Below are positions 1 through 6,431 of a DNA stretch of 9,568 nucleotides, one piece after another. The notes under the pieces are model-generated. The model was not told the DNA's origin. It worked only from the letters and a program-made list of their open reading frames with translations, and did not search any database. The position numbers and the translations under genes are program-made. Position 1 is the first letter of the stretch; every line of letters starts with the position of its first letter. Source of the DNA: Nanobdellota archaeon (GTDB taxonomy: Archaea > Nanobdellota > Nanobdellia > Woesearchaeales > UBA12501); assembly GCA_018812465.1 (NCBI GenBank), contig JAHJCS010000213.1:1-9568 (forward strand). The letters are read 5' to 3'.

Positions 1-2
1 AT

Positions 3-173
3 GTCTATGTGCAGGACAGGAACAACTCAATAGACCTATATGAGATGATAAAGACAGATGATGGAATCAAGTTCCAGGATTACAATGTGAATGTGCATGT
101 TGAAGACAAAGCAAACACAGGGGTCAGCGCAGGAAGCACCTCAGCGCCAACAATTGAGAACACTCTAAAATGA
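3..173 (+). CDS. C-terminal fragment of an unidentified protein (5' truncated)
   Basis: This reading frame is open from the window edge to a TGA at 171-173 and gives the last 56 residues of a gene that begins upstream. The visible part opens with VYVQDRNNSIDLYEM, runs through a stretch of alternating polar and hydrophobic residues (YNVNVHV) suggestive of beta strands, and ends in a Ser/Thr/Gly/Ala-rich tail (AGSTSAPTIENTLK). No family is recognisable from so short a piece. The next gene starts about ten bases after the stop, which suggests co-transcription. Both proteins end in low-complexity tails. The frame is supported by its lack of stops, its spacing to the next gene and its codon use. 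The function is unknown. Confidence 0.6.
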   Translation, partial: VYVQDRNNSIDLYEMIKTDDGIKFQDYNVNVHVEDKANTGVSAGSTSAPTIENTLK

Positions 174-176
174 TTA

Positions 177-181
177 GGGGG
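177..181 (+). promoter_or_regulatory. G-run ribosome binding site for the 446-residue helical protein
   Basis: A GGGGG run lies between the upstream stop and two in-frame ATG codons at 184 and 190. It is only 2 bases from the first ATG but 8 bases from the second. Normal Shine-Dalgarno spacing therefore favours initiation at 190, which would shorten the protein by two residues. Confidence 0.4.
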
Positions 182-183
182 TA

Positions 184-1524
184 ATGAAAATGAGCAAAGA
201 AGATGAAAATCAGGAAAGAGAAGTGCTTTCAGATGAGAAAAAGAGGCGTCTGGAGAATCTTTTAAGAGCAGACACAGATCTCAGCAACAGGGAGACCGAT
301 TCTGTCAAAAAGATTACATCTACTGACTTAGGAATATCTCCAAGTTCTATGATAGACTCAAATTACATGAATAACATAATTGATGAGATGAAAGGCCTGG
401 AGAATCAGCTCAAAGACTATATGGAAAAGATGAGGCCAGGTTCTACCAAGACAACAGAGACTGTCTATGATATTGTGGATAAAGAAGTCACTGTTACTGA
501 GCCAAGGACATTCAATAATCTCTTTGGACTTCTATGGGGATGGCCTGATATGTATCATGGAAGGGAATATACTAAGACTGAGCAGGTCAAGGTTGGCAGA
601 GAAGTCACCAAAGAGCTTAATCCTTCAGAGATAAGGCAGAAGCTGAGAGAGATAATCCATGGTTATGTCACTAAGCTAGGGGATTACAAGGATGAGATGA
701 AGAGGATGCTTGTCACAATAGATACTTCAATAGAGAGTGTAGGCAAAAGCAGAGTGAATTATACCTTCATGAAGAATGGTTCAGTAAGCAATGGCCAGAA
801 AGCTATAACTGAAGTAAGGACTATTGAGTCAGAGCTGCAAGATATTGCTGATAAGCTCAGCACAATAGTCAGGGAAGGAGATGATTGTTCAGTGCTTGAG
901 ACATTCAACTATGAGCTCGGTGAGAAGATGAAAGACTGGAAAGTCCAAGTAAAGACAAGCAAAATGAAAGAAGGATTCTACAATAAAGCAGAGTCTCTCA
1001 TGAAGGCATATGAATCAGGATTGAAAGATGTCAAGAGAGCTGCTGGAACGGTCGCTGAGTTTGTGACAGACTATGCTGACCTCACAAAGAGATTCCTTGA
1101 GGCAGAAAATGATACCAGCAAGATAGCTGAGATCATGGGCTCTTCATTCCAGGAAATCCAGTTTAGTCTTAAGGATGTGAGCGCACTTGTGGGCCAGTTC
1201 ATGGGTTTATACATGAATGTGATGGCAGGAGGATCAGTATTTGACCATGGTGGAGATTATGTGGCTAATGCAGATAAGATCCAGACAAAAGTAAAAGAAA
1301 GTGCAGATAATATAGAGAAAGAGTATCAAGAAGCTGTAAGATATCTGGAAAGCAGGTCAAGACCTATAAAGAGCATCACTCAGCCAGGCGTAGCCTACAA
1401 TCTTGGCAGTCCAGGCAGTGGAAGTCCAGCTGCATCCTATCAGAACCATTCTGATGGTGGCAATGGTGGAGATGGACCTCCTATAACACCTTCAGCGCCA
1501 GCTCCTGGTGAGACGCCGCAATAA
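184..1524 (+). CDS. Unidentified helical, coiled-coil-like protein with Gly/Pro/Ser-rich tail
   Basis: I do not recognise a family for this 446-residue protein. It has no signal peptide or clear transmembrane segment, so it is probably cytoplasmic or surface-associated from inside. The N-terminal 90 residues are highly charged. A short segment around residues 95-140 (VYDIVDKEVTVTEPRTF, then LFGLLWGWPDMYHGREY) is richer in aromatic residues and likely beta-hairpin. Residues 150-400 are long amphipathic helices rich in Lys, Glu and Asp, with an Ala/Gly/Met-rich hydrophobic patch near residues 310-355. The last 45 residues are a flexible Gly/Ser/Pro/Asn tail. Two starts are possible, 184 and 190; the ribosome-binding-site spacing favours 190. 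It follows the preceding gene by 10 bases, and a T-rich tract follows it. It could be a filament-forming or scaffold protein, but that is only a guess from composition. Confidence 0.85.
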   Translation: MKMSKEDENQEREVLSDEKKRRLENLLRADTDLSNRETDSVKKITSTDLGISPSSMIDSNYMNNIIDEMKGLENQLKDYMEKMRPGSTKTTETVYDIVDKEVTVTEPRTFNNLFGLLWGWPDMYHGREYTKTEQVKVGREVTKELNPSEIRQKLREIIHGYVTKLGDYKDEMKRMLVTIDTSIESVGKSRVNYTFMKNGSVSNGQKAITEVRTIESELQDIADKLSTIVREGDDCSVLETFNYELGEKMKDWKVQVKTSKMKEGFYNKAESLMKAYESGLKDVKRAAGTVAEFVTDYADLTKRFLEAENDTSKIAEIMGSSFQEIQFSLKDVSALVGQFMGLYMNVMAGGSVFDHGGDYVANADKIQTKVKESADNIEKEYQEAVRYLESRSRPIKSITQPGVAYNLGSPGSGSPAASYQNHSDGGNGGDGPPITPSAPAPGETPQ

Positions 1525-1526
1525 GA

Positions 1527-1553
1527 TTTATTATTTTTTTATTTTAATTTTTT
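1527..1553 (+). terminator. T-rich tract, probable archaeal-type terminator
   Basis: Starting two bases after a TAA stop, 27 bases are nearly all T with a few A, including runs of seven and six T. No GC-rich inverted repeat precedes it, so it is not a typical bacterial intrinsic terminator. U-rich tracts without a hairpin are known to end transcription in archaea. It sits in the only sizeable intergenic gap of the window (67 bases), which suggests a boundary between two transcription units. Confidence 0.5.
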
Positions 1554-1566
1554 AGCATCTTATAGA
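1540..1566 (+). promoter_or_regulatory. Possible AT-rich promoter for the downstream operon
   Basis: If the operon starts at 1592, its promoter must lie in this gap or inside the preceding gene. Two weak TATA-box-like stretches are visible: TTTTAATTTTTTA at 1541-1553, and TTATAGAATA starting at 1560. The first would place transcription initiation around 1566-1570, upstream of the ribosome binding site. The signal cannot be separated from the overlapping T-rich terminator by eye. Confidence 0.2.
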
Positions 1567-1576
1567 ATAACTATCT

Positions 1577-1581
1577 GAGGT
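1577..1581 (+). promoter_or_regulatory. Ribosome binding site GAGGT before the gene at 1592
   Basis: GAGGT ends 10 bases before the ATG at 1592 and supports that start. A nearer ATG at 1584 is out of frame and reaches a stop after three codons. Confidence 0.5.
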
Positions 1582-1591
1582 AGATGCAACT

Positions 1592-2488
1592 ATGAGCTCC
1601 GATAAAAATGACCAATCATCCAAAATCTTGTATGTATCATCGCTCAAGGCGTGCTTTGACAGGTTGGGGTCTCTCAATGGAAGCGATGATGTGAAGCAGC
1701 TTTCAGCTCTCTTGGGAATATATCTTGCGCAGAATCAGCATGATTCTGGAGCAGCAGCACTGAAGATCAATGCAAATTCAGGACTTCCTTCAGTAGACTC
1801 ATGGGCAAGACTTCTGTCAGAAGCACAGTCATCAGAGAACGCACCTTATCTGATAAATCAGGATTTTATAGTCTCTTTCCTCAAGGATGCTTTGAGAGGA
1901 TCTTCTACAGAGCATTTGGATCACCGGCGGAAGAATTTTTATAAATCAGAGATCAGATCGCTCTCAGAGGATATTAGGAGATTATCTGTATATTCTGCAA
2001 ACATCTCATACACTGAGAGAGATATTTCGCTTTTCTTTATGACAAGGAATGATATCCTGAAAGAAAGGGACGGCTTTTGGGTAAGCTATCATTCAGCATT
2101 TGGTTCATCAATTAATGACAGGATAAAAGAGGTTATAGACCAGTTGGAGGTATCCAAAGTGTTTTCAACAGAGAATCTTCTTAGTTATCTAGATGACAAG
2201 ATAGGCATCAGGCCCGTAATGGCTGAGGAGCTCGTCATTGGGCCTTTTGCTTATCATGGCCTCAGTTCTGTCTCTCTTTTCAGTGAACTATGTTCTAATG
2301 CGCCAGGCTCTTTTGCGCTTCAATGCGAGCGCACGCTCCTTAATTCAAGAGATGATTCTACAGGCTACAACAAGCACAGTGAGAAGATGCTATTCTGCAA
2401 TAAGTATGTCCAGGAAAGAGCCATCATGCTCACAAATCATTATTCAATACATCTTGTGGGTGAGGATCATGGAAAAATGCTCAATTGA
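1592..2488 (+). CDS. Unidentified helical protein, first gene of the AAA/transpeptidase operon
   Basis: This is a soluble 298-residue protein of no family I can name. It has no signal peptide or transmembrane segment. The N-terminal part (residues 15-115) looks like a set of short helices (ACFDRLGSL, LSALLGIYLAQ, FIVSFLKDAL). The middle (residues 120-205) is charged and helical, and the C-terminal third is more mixed, with several Cys and His residues but no clear metal-binding pattern. Its end overlaps the AAA ATPase start by 20 bases, an arrangement typical of translationally coupled genes whose products may interact. Its codon use is slightly less biased than that of its neighbours: CGG and CGC arginine and GCG alanine codons appear, and they are rarer elsewhere in the window. 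A role as an adaptor or partner of the ATPase is inference from position only. Confidence 0.8.
   Translation: MSSDKNDQSSKILYVSSLKACFDRLGSLNGSDDVKQLSALLGIYLAQNQHDSGAAALKINANSGLPSVDSWARLLSEAQSSENAPYLINQDFIVSFLKDALRGSSTEHLDHRRKNFYKSEIRSLSEDIRRLSVYSANISYTERDISLFFMTRNDILKERDGFWVSYHSAFGSSINDRIKEVIDQLEVSKVFSTENLLSYLDDKIGIRPVMAEELVIGPFAYHGLSSVSLFSELCSNAPGSFALQCERTLLNSRDDSTGYNKHSEKMLFCNKYVQERAIMLTNHYSIHLVGEDHGKMLN
2459..2465 (+). promoter_or_regulatory. Ribosome binding site GGTGAGG deciding the AAA ATPase start
   Basis: GGTGAGG lies inside the end of the preceding gene, 3 bases before the ATG at 2469 (5 bases if only GGTGA pairs). It matches the archaeal Shine-Dalgarno core. It supports starting the ATPase at 2469 rather than at the ATG at 2238, which would need a 250-base overlap with the upstream gene. 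Confidence 0.6.
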
Positions 2489-4220
2489 CAAGGATGAACT
2501 TGAAAGATTCAAAGGGTATTTCAGAGGTTATATAGACCAATCCGGACTTGTTGATGCAGTCAGAAAGATTGATGGAAAATTCAGCTATTTCACACCTCAA
2601 GAAGCTATGCTCTGCGATGTATTCACAGATGTGCTGTCAACATATGAATCCTTCAGAAGCACAATCAAGAAGCATGTGTTCCAGAATGAGAAGAGCCCTG
2701 AATCTGAGGAGTTCATGAATCTCTATTCTTTTTATGTGTCCCTGGTTGAGGGAATGGAGCTTCTTGAAAAGCATTTCAAAAGCATTGAGAAGTCAGATCT
2801 TGATTTTGGGTTTAGTTCATTTGATATGGCCAGGCTTGCAGCAAGCTACTCTAATTCTGAGCAATATAAATTATCCATATCAGGGCCTCAGGCAAAAGGA
2901 GTGGGATATCTTACCCATGAATACAAAAGGATACTCAATAATGTGTCAAAAGATAGGAGCATCACTCTTGAATCAGTCATAGGCATCACTAAAGATTATT
3001 TTGACAAGCTCTCTACTGAGGTAAGGGGGCAGCTGGAGAAAGATTCTTTCAAGAGGCCTCTTGAGAAAGTGTCTGGAGTCAACATACAAGTGAATGATAT
3101 CACTATGAGCGGGCTGAAGTATTTCGGGCTCATGGTGTCTGACTTTGGAGTTCCTCAGATAAAGTTCAGCGAGGTAGTAGGAAATAAGGAAATCAAATAC
3201 AAGCTCAGGGATCTTGCCATCAAGCTGCTCCAGTATGATCCTGAAGCCAGGCAGAACCCTAATTCAGTTCCATCAACATACCTTCTTGTAGGGGAACCTG
3301 GTGGAGGAAAGACCATGCTTGTGCAGGCACTCTATAACTTCATGCTTGACAACTCGGTGCATCCTGATGACCCAAAGAAATCTAAGAAAGTGAGATTCCT
3401 TGAGCTTGATGCAGGCTGTTTCAGCAAGTGGAGAGGTGAGACAGAAGAGAAAGTGGGAAAGCTGTTTGACATGCTTGAGGACAAGAGCTATATCACTGTG
3501 ATGCTCATAGATGATATTGACACAATACTTGCAAACAGGGAGGATTCCTCAGAGAATCAGGCTGATATAAAGACAACTGGTTATATCATGAAGAGGCTTG
3601 AGGGATTCAAGTCAAGCAATGCAGGCAACTTCCTTGTTATCTCAACCTCCAACAAAGATCATTCACTTGATGATGCTGTCAGGCCGAGGATTGCCCAGCT
3701 CAGTGATGTTGTCCCAGGAGTAAAGGACAACTATGAAATATCTTCTCTTGTCCAGAACATGCTAAAAAATGATCTTAAAGATGATTATTCTGCTGTTGTG
3801 AATATCAATGAGTTCAATGAGATAGCAGATTCTCTTGCAGGATATAACCTTAGCGGAAGAGATATCAGGAATATTGTCAAGGGCATAGTTGCTGAGTCAA
3901 CAAGCCTTGTCAATGGTTCTGTTAAATATGATTCTTCTGAGGACATACTGCCAGACAACCAGAGGAAGTCCCTTTTCCTTGCCCATGACAAGATCAAGGA
4001 GAATAACAGGAGATTCTATGGCCAGATATGCAGCGTAAATTTTCTTGATGCAATTACAAAATATGTTGCTGACACAAAGAAGCAGAAGCAGGTCAGCAAG
4101 CAGAAGAGGATAGAACTTGAAGCAGAGATGATTGACATCAAACACAGGGCACTTGGGCATGCAGCTCTCCAGTTAGATGATGGTTCAGAAACTGATACAG
4201 ACCTAAAACATGTGGGATAA
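2469..4220 (+). CDS. AAA ATPase with Vps4/katanin-like pore loop and Asp in Walker B
   Basis: This is a 583-residue cytoplasmic ATPase with one AAA module after a helical N-terminal domain (about residues 1-225) of unknown type. The module opens at IKFSEVVG (residues 231-238), the usual lead-in of classical AAA proteins. Walker A is GEPGGGKT (275-282, Lys281). The pore-loop segment is SKWRGETEEK, with aromatic Trp321 as in Vps4 and katanin. Walker B is MLIDDID (Asp348-Asp349), with Asp where the catalytic Glu is expected. A sensor-1-like TSN, an RPR motif at residues 405-407 (possible arginine finger) and the helix SGRDIRNI near residue 464 (sensor 2) follow. The C-terminus is a charged, probably coiled tail. 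Such ATPases form hexamers that thread or remodel proteins. The substrate is unknown; neighbours suggest an envelope-linked complex. The start at 2469 is chosen from its ribosome binding site and the short overlap with the upstream gene. Confidence 0.92.
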   Translation: MEKCSIDKDELERFKGYFRGYIDQSGLVDAVRKIDGKFSYFTPQEAMLCDVFTDVLSTYESFRSTIKKHVFQNEKSPESEEFMNLYSFYVSLVEGMELLEKHFKSIEKSDLDFGFSSFDMARLAASYSNSEQYKLSISGPQAKGVGYLTHEYKRILNNVSKDRSITLESVIGITKDYFDKLSTEVRGQLEKDSFKRPLEKVSGVNIQVNDITMSGLKYFGLMVSDFGVPQIKFSEVVGNKEIKYKLRDLAIKLLQYDPEARQNPNSVPSTYLLVGEPGGGKTMLVQALYNFMLDNSVHPDDPKKSKKVRFLELDAGCFSKWRGETEEKVGKLFDMLEDKSYITVMLIDDIDTILANREDSSENQADIKTTGYIMKRLEGFKSSNAGNFLVISTSNKDHSLDDAVRPRIAQLSDVVPGVKDNYEISSLVQNMLKNDLKDDYSAVVNINEFNEIADSLAGYNLSGRDIRNIVKGIVAESTSLVNGSVKYDSSEDILPDNQRKSLFLAHDKIKENNRRFYGQICSVNFLDAITKYVADTKKQKQVSKQKRIELEAEMIDIKHRALGHAALQLDDGSETDTDLKHVG

Positions 4221-4222
4221 AA

Positions 4223-4816
4223 ATGGAAGCAGATAATCTCATCCACACAGAAGTACCAGCTCTGGAAAGAAAGAGCTTTCTTGAGCGGCTGATAGACGAT
4301 GCTACAGACAAGTCTGCTGAAATAGACATGATATACTTCTCAGACAGCAGAGTCAAGTCAATACTTGATCAGGATATGCTTAAGAAAGAGGATTCTGATG
4401 TCAGCCTTAGGGGTGAATACAATAAAATCTATGATGATTATTCTTCGCTTCTCAAAGCAGCTTCAGCAATAGACCATATTGACATGTTCCTGGGGCCTAT
4501 ACAGACAGCTCTTGTTGCGAATGGTTCTGAGATGAGCTATTCTGCCTACAAAATAACCAAATATGTTGAGATCGCATCAAAGACCCTGTTTGCTCTGTGG
4601 TACATGGCAAAGACCAATGACAAGAACAGCCCAATAGGCATGGTGATAAATGAGTCAGTTGCTGTCGCAGTGCCCTACTGCAACATGATAAATATCTTTC
4701 CTTTGTACAAATACCTTGTCAGAAAGAAGATCAGGCAGGAGGCAGCCCAGCAGTTTCTGGAAGTCATGCATGAATATGGTCAAGATGCACATAAAGGTGA
4801 TGAGAATGAAAGATAA
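4223..4816 (+). CDS. Unidentified small protein between the ATPase and the transpeptidase-like genes
   Basis: I recognise no family for this 197-residue protein. Residues 1-85 are charged and helical. The second half contains a moderately hydrophobic helical region (ASKTLFALWYMAK) and then a long apolar stretch (GMVINESVAVAVPY, INIFPLYKYL) followed by basic residues (VRKKIR). This could be a buried helix or a membrane-associating segment, but polar residues break it up, so I do not call a transmembrane helix. It begins two bases after the ATPase stop with no clear ribosome binding site of its own, so it is probably translated by coupling. It overlaps the next gene by 11 bases. Its place between the soluble ATPase and the membrane proteins fits a linker or adaptor, which is inference only. 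Confidence 0.8.
   Translation: MEADNLIHTEVPALERKSFLERLIDDATDKSAEIDMIYFSDSRVKSILDQDMLKKEDSDVSLRGEYNKIYDDYSSLLKAASAIDHIDMFLGPIQTALVANGSEMSYSAYKITKYVEIASKTLFALWYMAKTNDKNSPIGMVINESVAVAVPYCNMINIFPLYKYLVRKKIRQEAAQQFLEVMHEYGQDAHKGDENER
4796..4801 (+). promoter_or_regulatory. Ribosome binding site GGTGAT deciding the start at 4806
   Basis: GGTGAT, complementary to the usual 3' end of 16S rRNA, lies 4 bases before the ATG at 4806. An in-frame ATG at 4800 overlaps this site and another at 4716 lies deep inside the upstream gene, so 4806 is the best start. Confidence 0.6.
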
Positions 4817-6431
4817 TAAGATTGAAGATATAATCTATAATTCCCTAAGGAACGGAACAATACCTGATAATGATACTATTGATGCAATCAGGAAGCGCCA
4901 TGAAGGAATGGATGCAGTGCAGTCAGATAAGATTATACAGAAAGTCCAGAAGAGAATAGAGAATGAGAAATCTGAGATGAAATCCTATCTTGATATTGAT
5001 ATGGATCGGCTGTCGCAGAAGGCTTCTGATCTTGAGGGCATGCTGTCAGGAGAAGTTACCCCTAACACAGTATCATCTATACAGGATTATGGGAATGCTA
5101 TTGATGAGTCTTTGTCCAGGTATTCCCATCTGCAGTCAGACAATCTTTTCAGGGAGTTATGGCAGGATTATTCAGCTGTCCTGACCAAGAAGAAGGCTGG
5201 AATTGATTCTATAAGAACAAGAGCTGTTGACTCAACAAAAGAGTCATTGGCAGAGCTTGCCAGCAATCTTCCTAAAGAACAGCCGAGCATGGATGATATG
5301 AGCAGACTTAAGGATATGAAACTTCTTGCTCAGGAGAAAAAAGATGTTCTTGGCAGGCTTGGAGCTGACACCCGGATTGCAGAGAGCCTTATCTATGGTT
5401 TTGGCAAGGCAATAGATTGTGCCATAAGCAGTGATATCTCCTATAAAGACAATATGTTCGGAGAGATGATTGAGAAGGACGCTGAATCCTATTCAAGGCC
5501 CAAAAAGAAGAACAGAGGGATATTCAAGACAGGAGCAGCACTTATTGCTTTAGGCCTTCTTAGTTATGGAGCACTCACTCTTGGTGTGGGTGGTATTAGA
5601 TATGCTGGTTCCAGGATAAATGCTGCTAAAGAGAGATCTGAATACCTTGCACTGCAGCAGAGATCAGAGACAGAGTCTCTTAGGGAAAAGATAGAGGCTT
5701 CTCAGCCAGTTTCTGCAGCACAGACCCCAAAAGATATTCCTGTTAATACAGAGAACACTTCTCCAAGAAGCCATTTATCTCTTGGAGCCTTAATTGATTC
5801 AGCAGAATCTGCTTATTCTACCCATATCTCAAAGAAAGAAGTACCTGAGCAAAACAGTAAACAGACTCCGAGACCTCCCAAAATTCAGAGAACCATACTT
5901 GATGATATTGCAGAGTCCTATTCTGGCATGAGATACCTAATCTATGTCAACAAAGCGCAGAACAGGACAGGTCTGTTTGAGATTGTTCATGGAAAGCTGA
6001 ATCCAAAAGCACTCTACTGCTGGAATTCAACAGATGGAATAGGAGGGCCAGGACCCAAGTCCAGAAATGGCGATCTCATGACTCCTGAAGGCATCTATCA
6101 GATAAGGGATTTTGAAAGGCTAAAACATCATAAGCCTCTTTATGGCCCAATCTCTATGCAGCTGACATACCCAAACAATATTGACAGGAGTCTTGGAAGG
6201 GATGGCGGAAAGAAAGGCAACAGCATACTCATCTGCGGAACTTATATGGATGACAGGATTGATGCAATAAATACAGGCAAAGATATCACAAATGGTTCTA
6301 TTGTCCTGAATTCAAATGATGTGCTTAAGCTGGCTGACCTAATAGAGAATGATTATACCAGGACTATTGTTGTGATTGAAGGCCAGACAAGGATAGACCA
6401 GAATTATGTAAGGAGGTTCAAGCTGGAATGA
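4806..6431 (+). CDS. Membrane-anchored YkuD/YafK-like protein lacking the catalytic Cys and His
   Basis: This 541-residue single-pass membrane protein carries a degenerate L,D-transpeptidase fold. Residues 1-230 are charged and helical, probably cytoplasmic. Basic residues (RPKKKNRG) precede a transmembrane segment at about 242-266, giving an N-in topology. A Ser/Thr/Pro-rich linker follows. From about residue 380 the sequence fits the YafK-like branch of the YkuD family: YLIYVNKAQ at the domain start, GDLMTPEGIYQI, then LTYPNNIDR. At the active site the usual His-Gly is Cys477-Gly, and the usual Ser-x-Gly-Cys is Thr-Asn-Gly-Ser, with Ser498 in place of the nucleophile. It is therefore unlikely to perform standard transpeptidation and may bind a substrate or act as a structural or regulatory partner of the intact enzyme encoded next. 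The start at 4806 follows a GGTGAT site and overlaps the upstream gene by 11 bases. The fold call is strong; the role is inferred. Confidence 0.85.
   Translation: MKDNKIEDIIYNSLRNGTIPDNDTIDAIRKRHEGMDAVQSDKIIQKVQKRIENEKSEMKSYLDIDMDRLSQKASDLEGMLSGEVTPNTVSSIQDYGNAIDESLSRYSHLQSDNLFRELWQDYSAVLTKKKAGIDSIRTRAVDSTKESLAELASNLPKEQPSMDDMSRLKDMKLLAQEKKDVLGRLGADTRIAESLIYGFGKAIDCAISSDISYKDNMFGEMIEKDAESYSRPKKKNRGIFKTGAALIALGLLSYGALTLGVGGIRYAGSRINAAKERSEYLALQQRSETESLREKIEASQPVSAAQTPKDIPVNTENTSPRSHLSLGALIDSAESAYSTHISKKEVPEQNSKQTPRPPKIQRTILDDIAESYSGMRYLIYVNKAQNRTGLFEIVHGKLNPKALYCWNSTDGIGGPGPKSRNGDLMTPEGIYQIRDFERLKHHKPLYGPISMQLTYPNNIDRSLGRDGGKKGNSILICGTYMDDRIDAINTGKDITNGSIVLNSNDVLKLADLIENDYTRTIVVIEGQTRIDQNYVRRFKLE
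6412..6417 (+). promoter_or_regulatory. Ribosome binding site GGAGGT before the intact transpeptidase gene
   Basis: GGAGGT lies inside the end of the preceding gene, 10 bases before the ATG at 6428. That ATG shares four bases (ATGA) with the upstream stop. This is the strongest Shine-Dalgarno match in the window. Confidence 0.65.

Noticed and set aside
2327..2338. Short inverted repeat GAGCG-CA-CGCTC
   Set aside because: A five-base stem with a two-base loop inside a coding region, with no T tract, is too short to be a terminator or operator.
2734..2982. Out-of-frame + strand open frame of 82 codons inside the ATPase gene
   Set aside because: The ATPase frame is clearly the coding one here. 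The alternative has no motif and no start context.
3785..4356. Four overlapping reverse-strand open frames of 70-87 codons
   Set aside because: They lie opposite the strongly coding 3' end of the ATPase and the start of the next gene, have no ribosome binding sites or recognisable domains, and read as antisense shadows.
4990..5184. Out-of-frame + strand open frame of 64 codons inside the degenerate transpeptidase gene
   Set aside because: It is nested in a well-supported gene, has unlikely codon use and carries no ribosome binding site.
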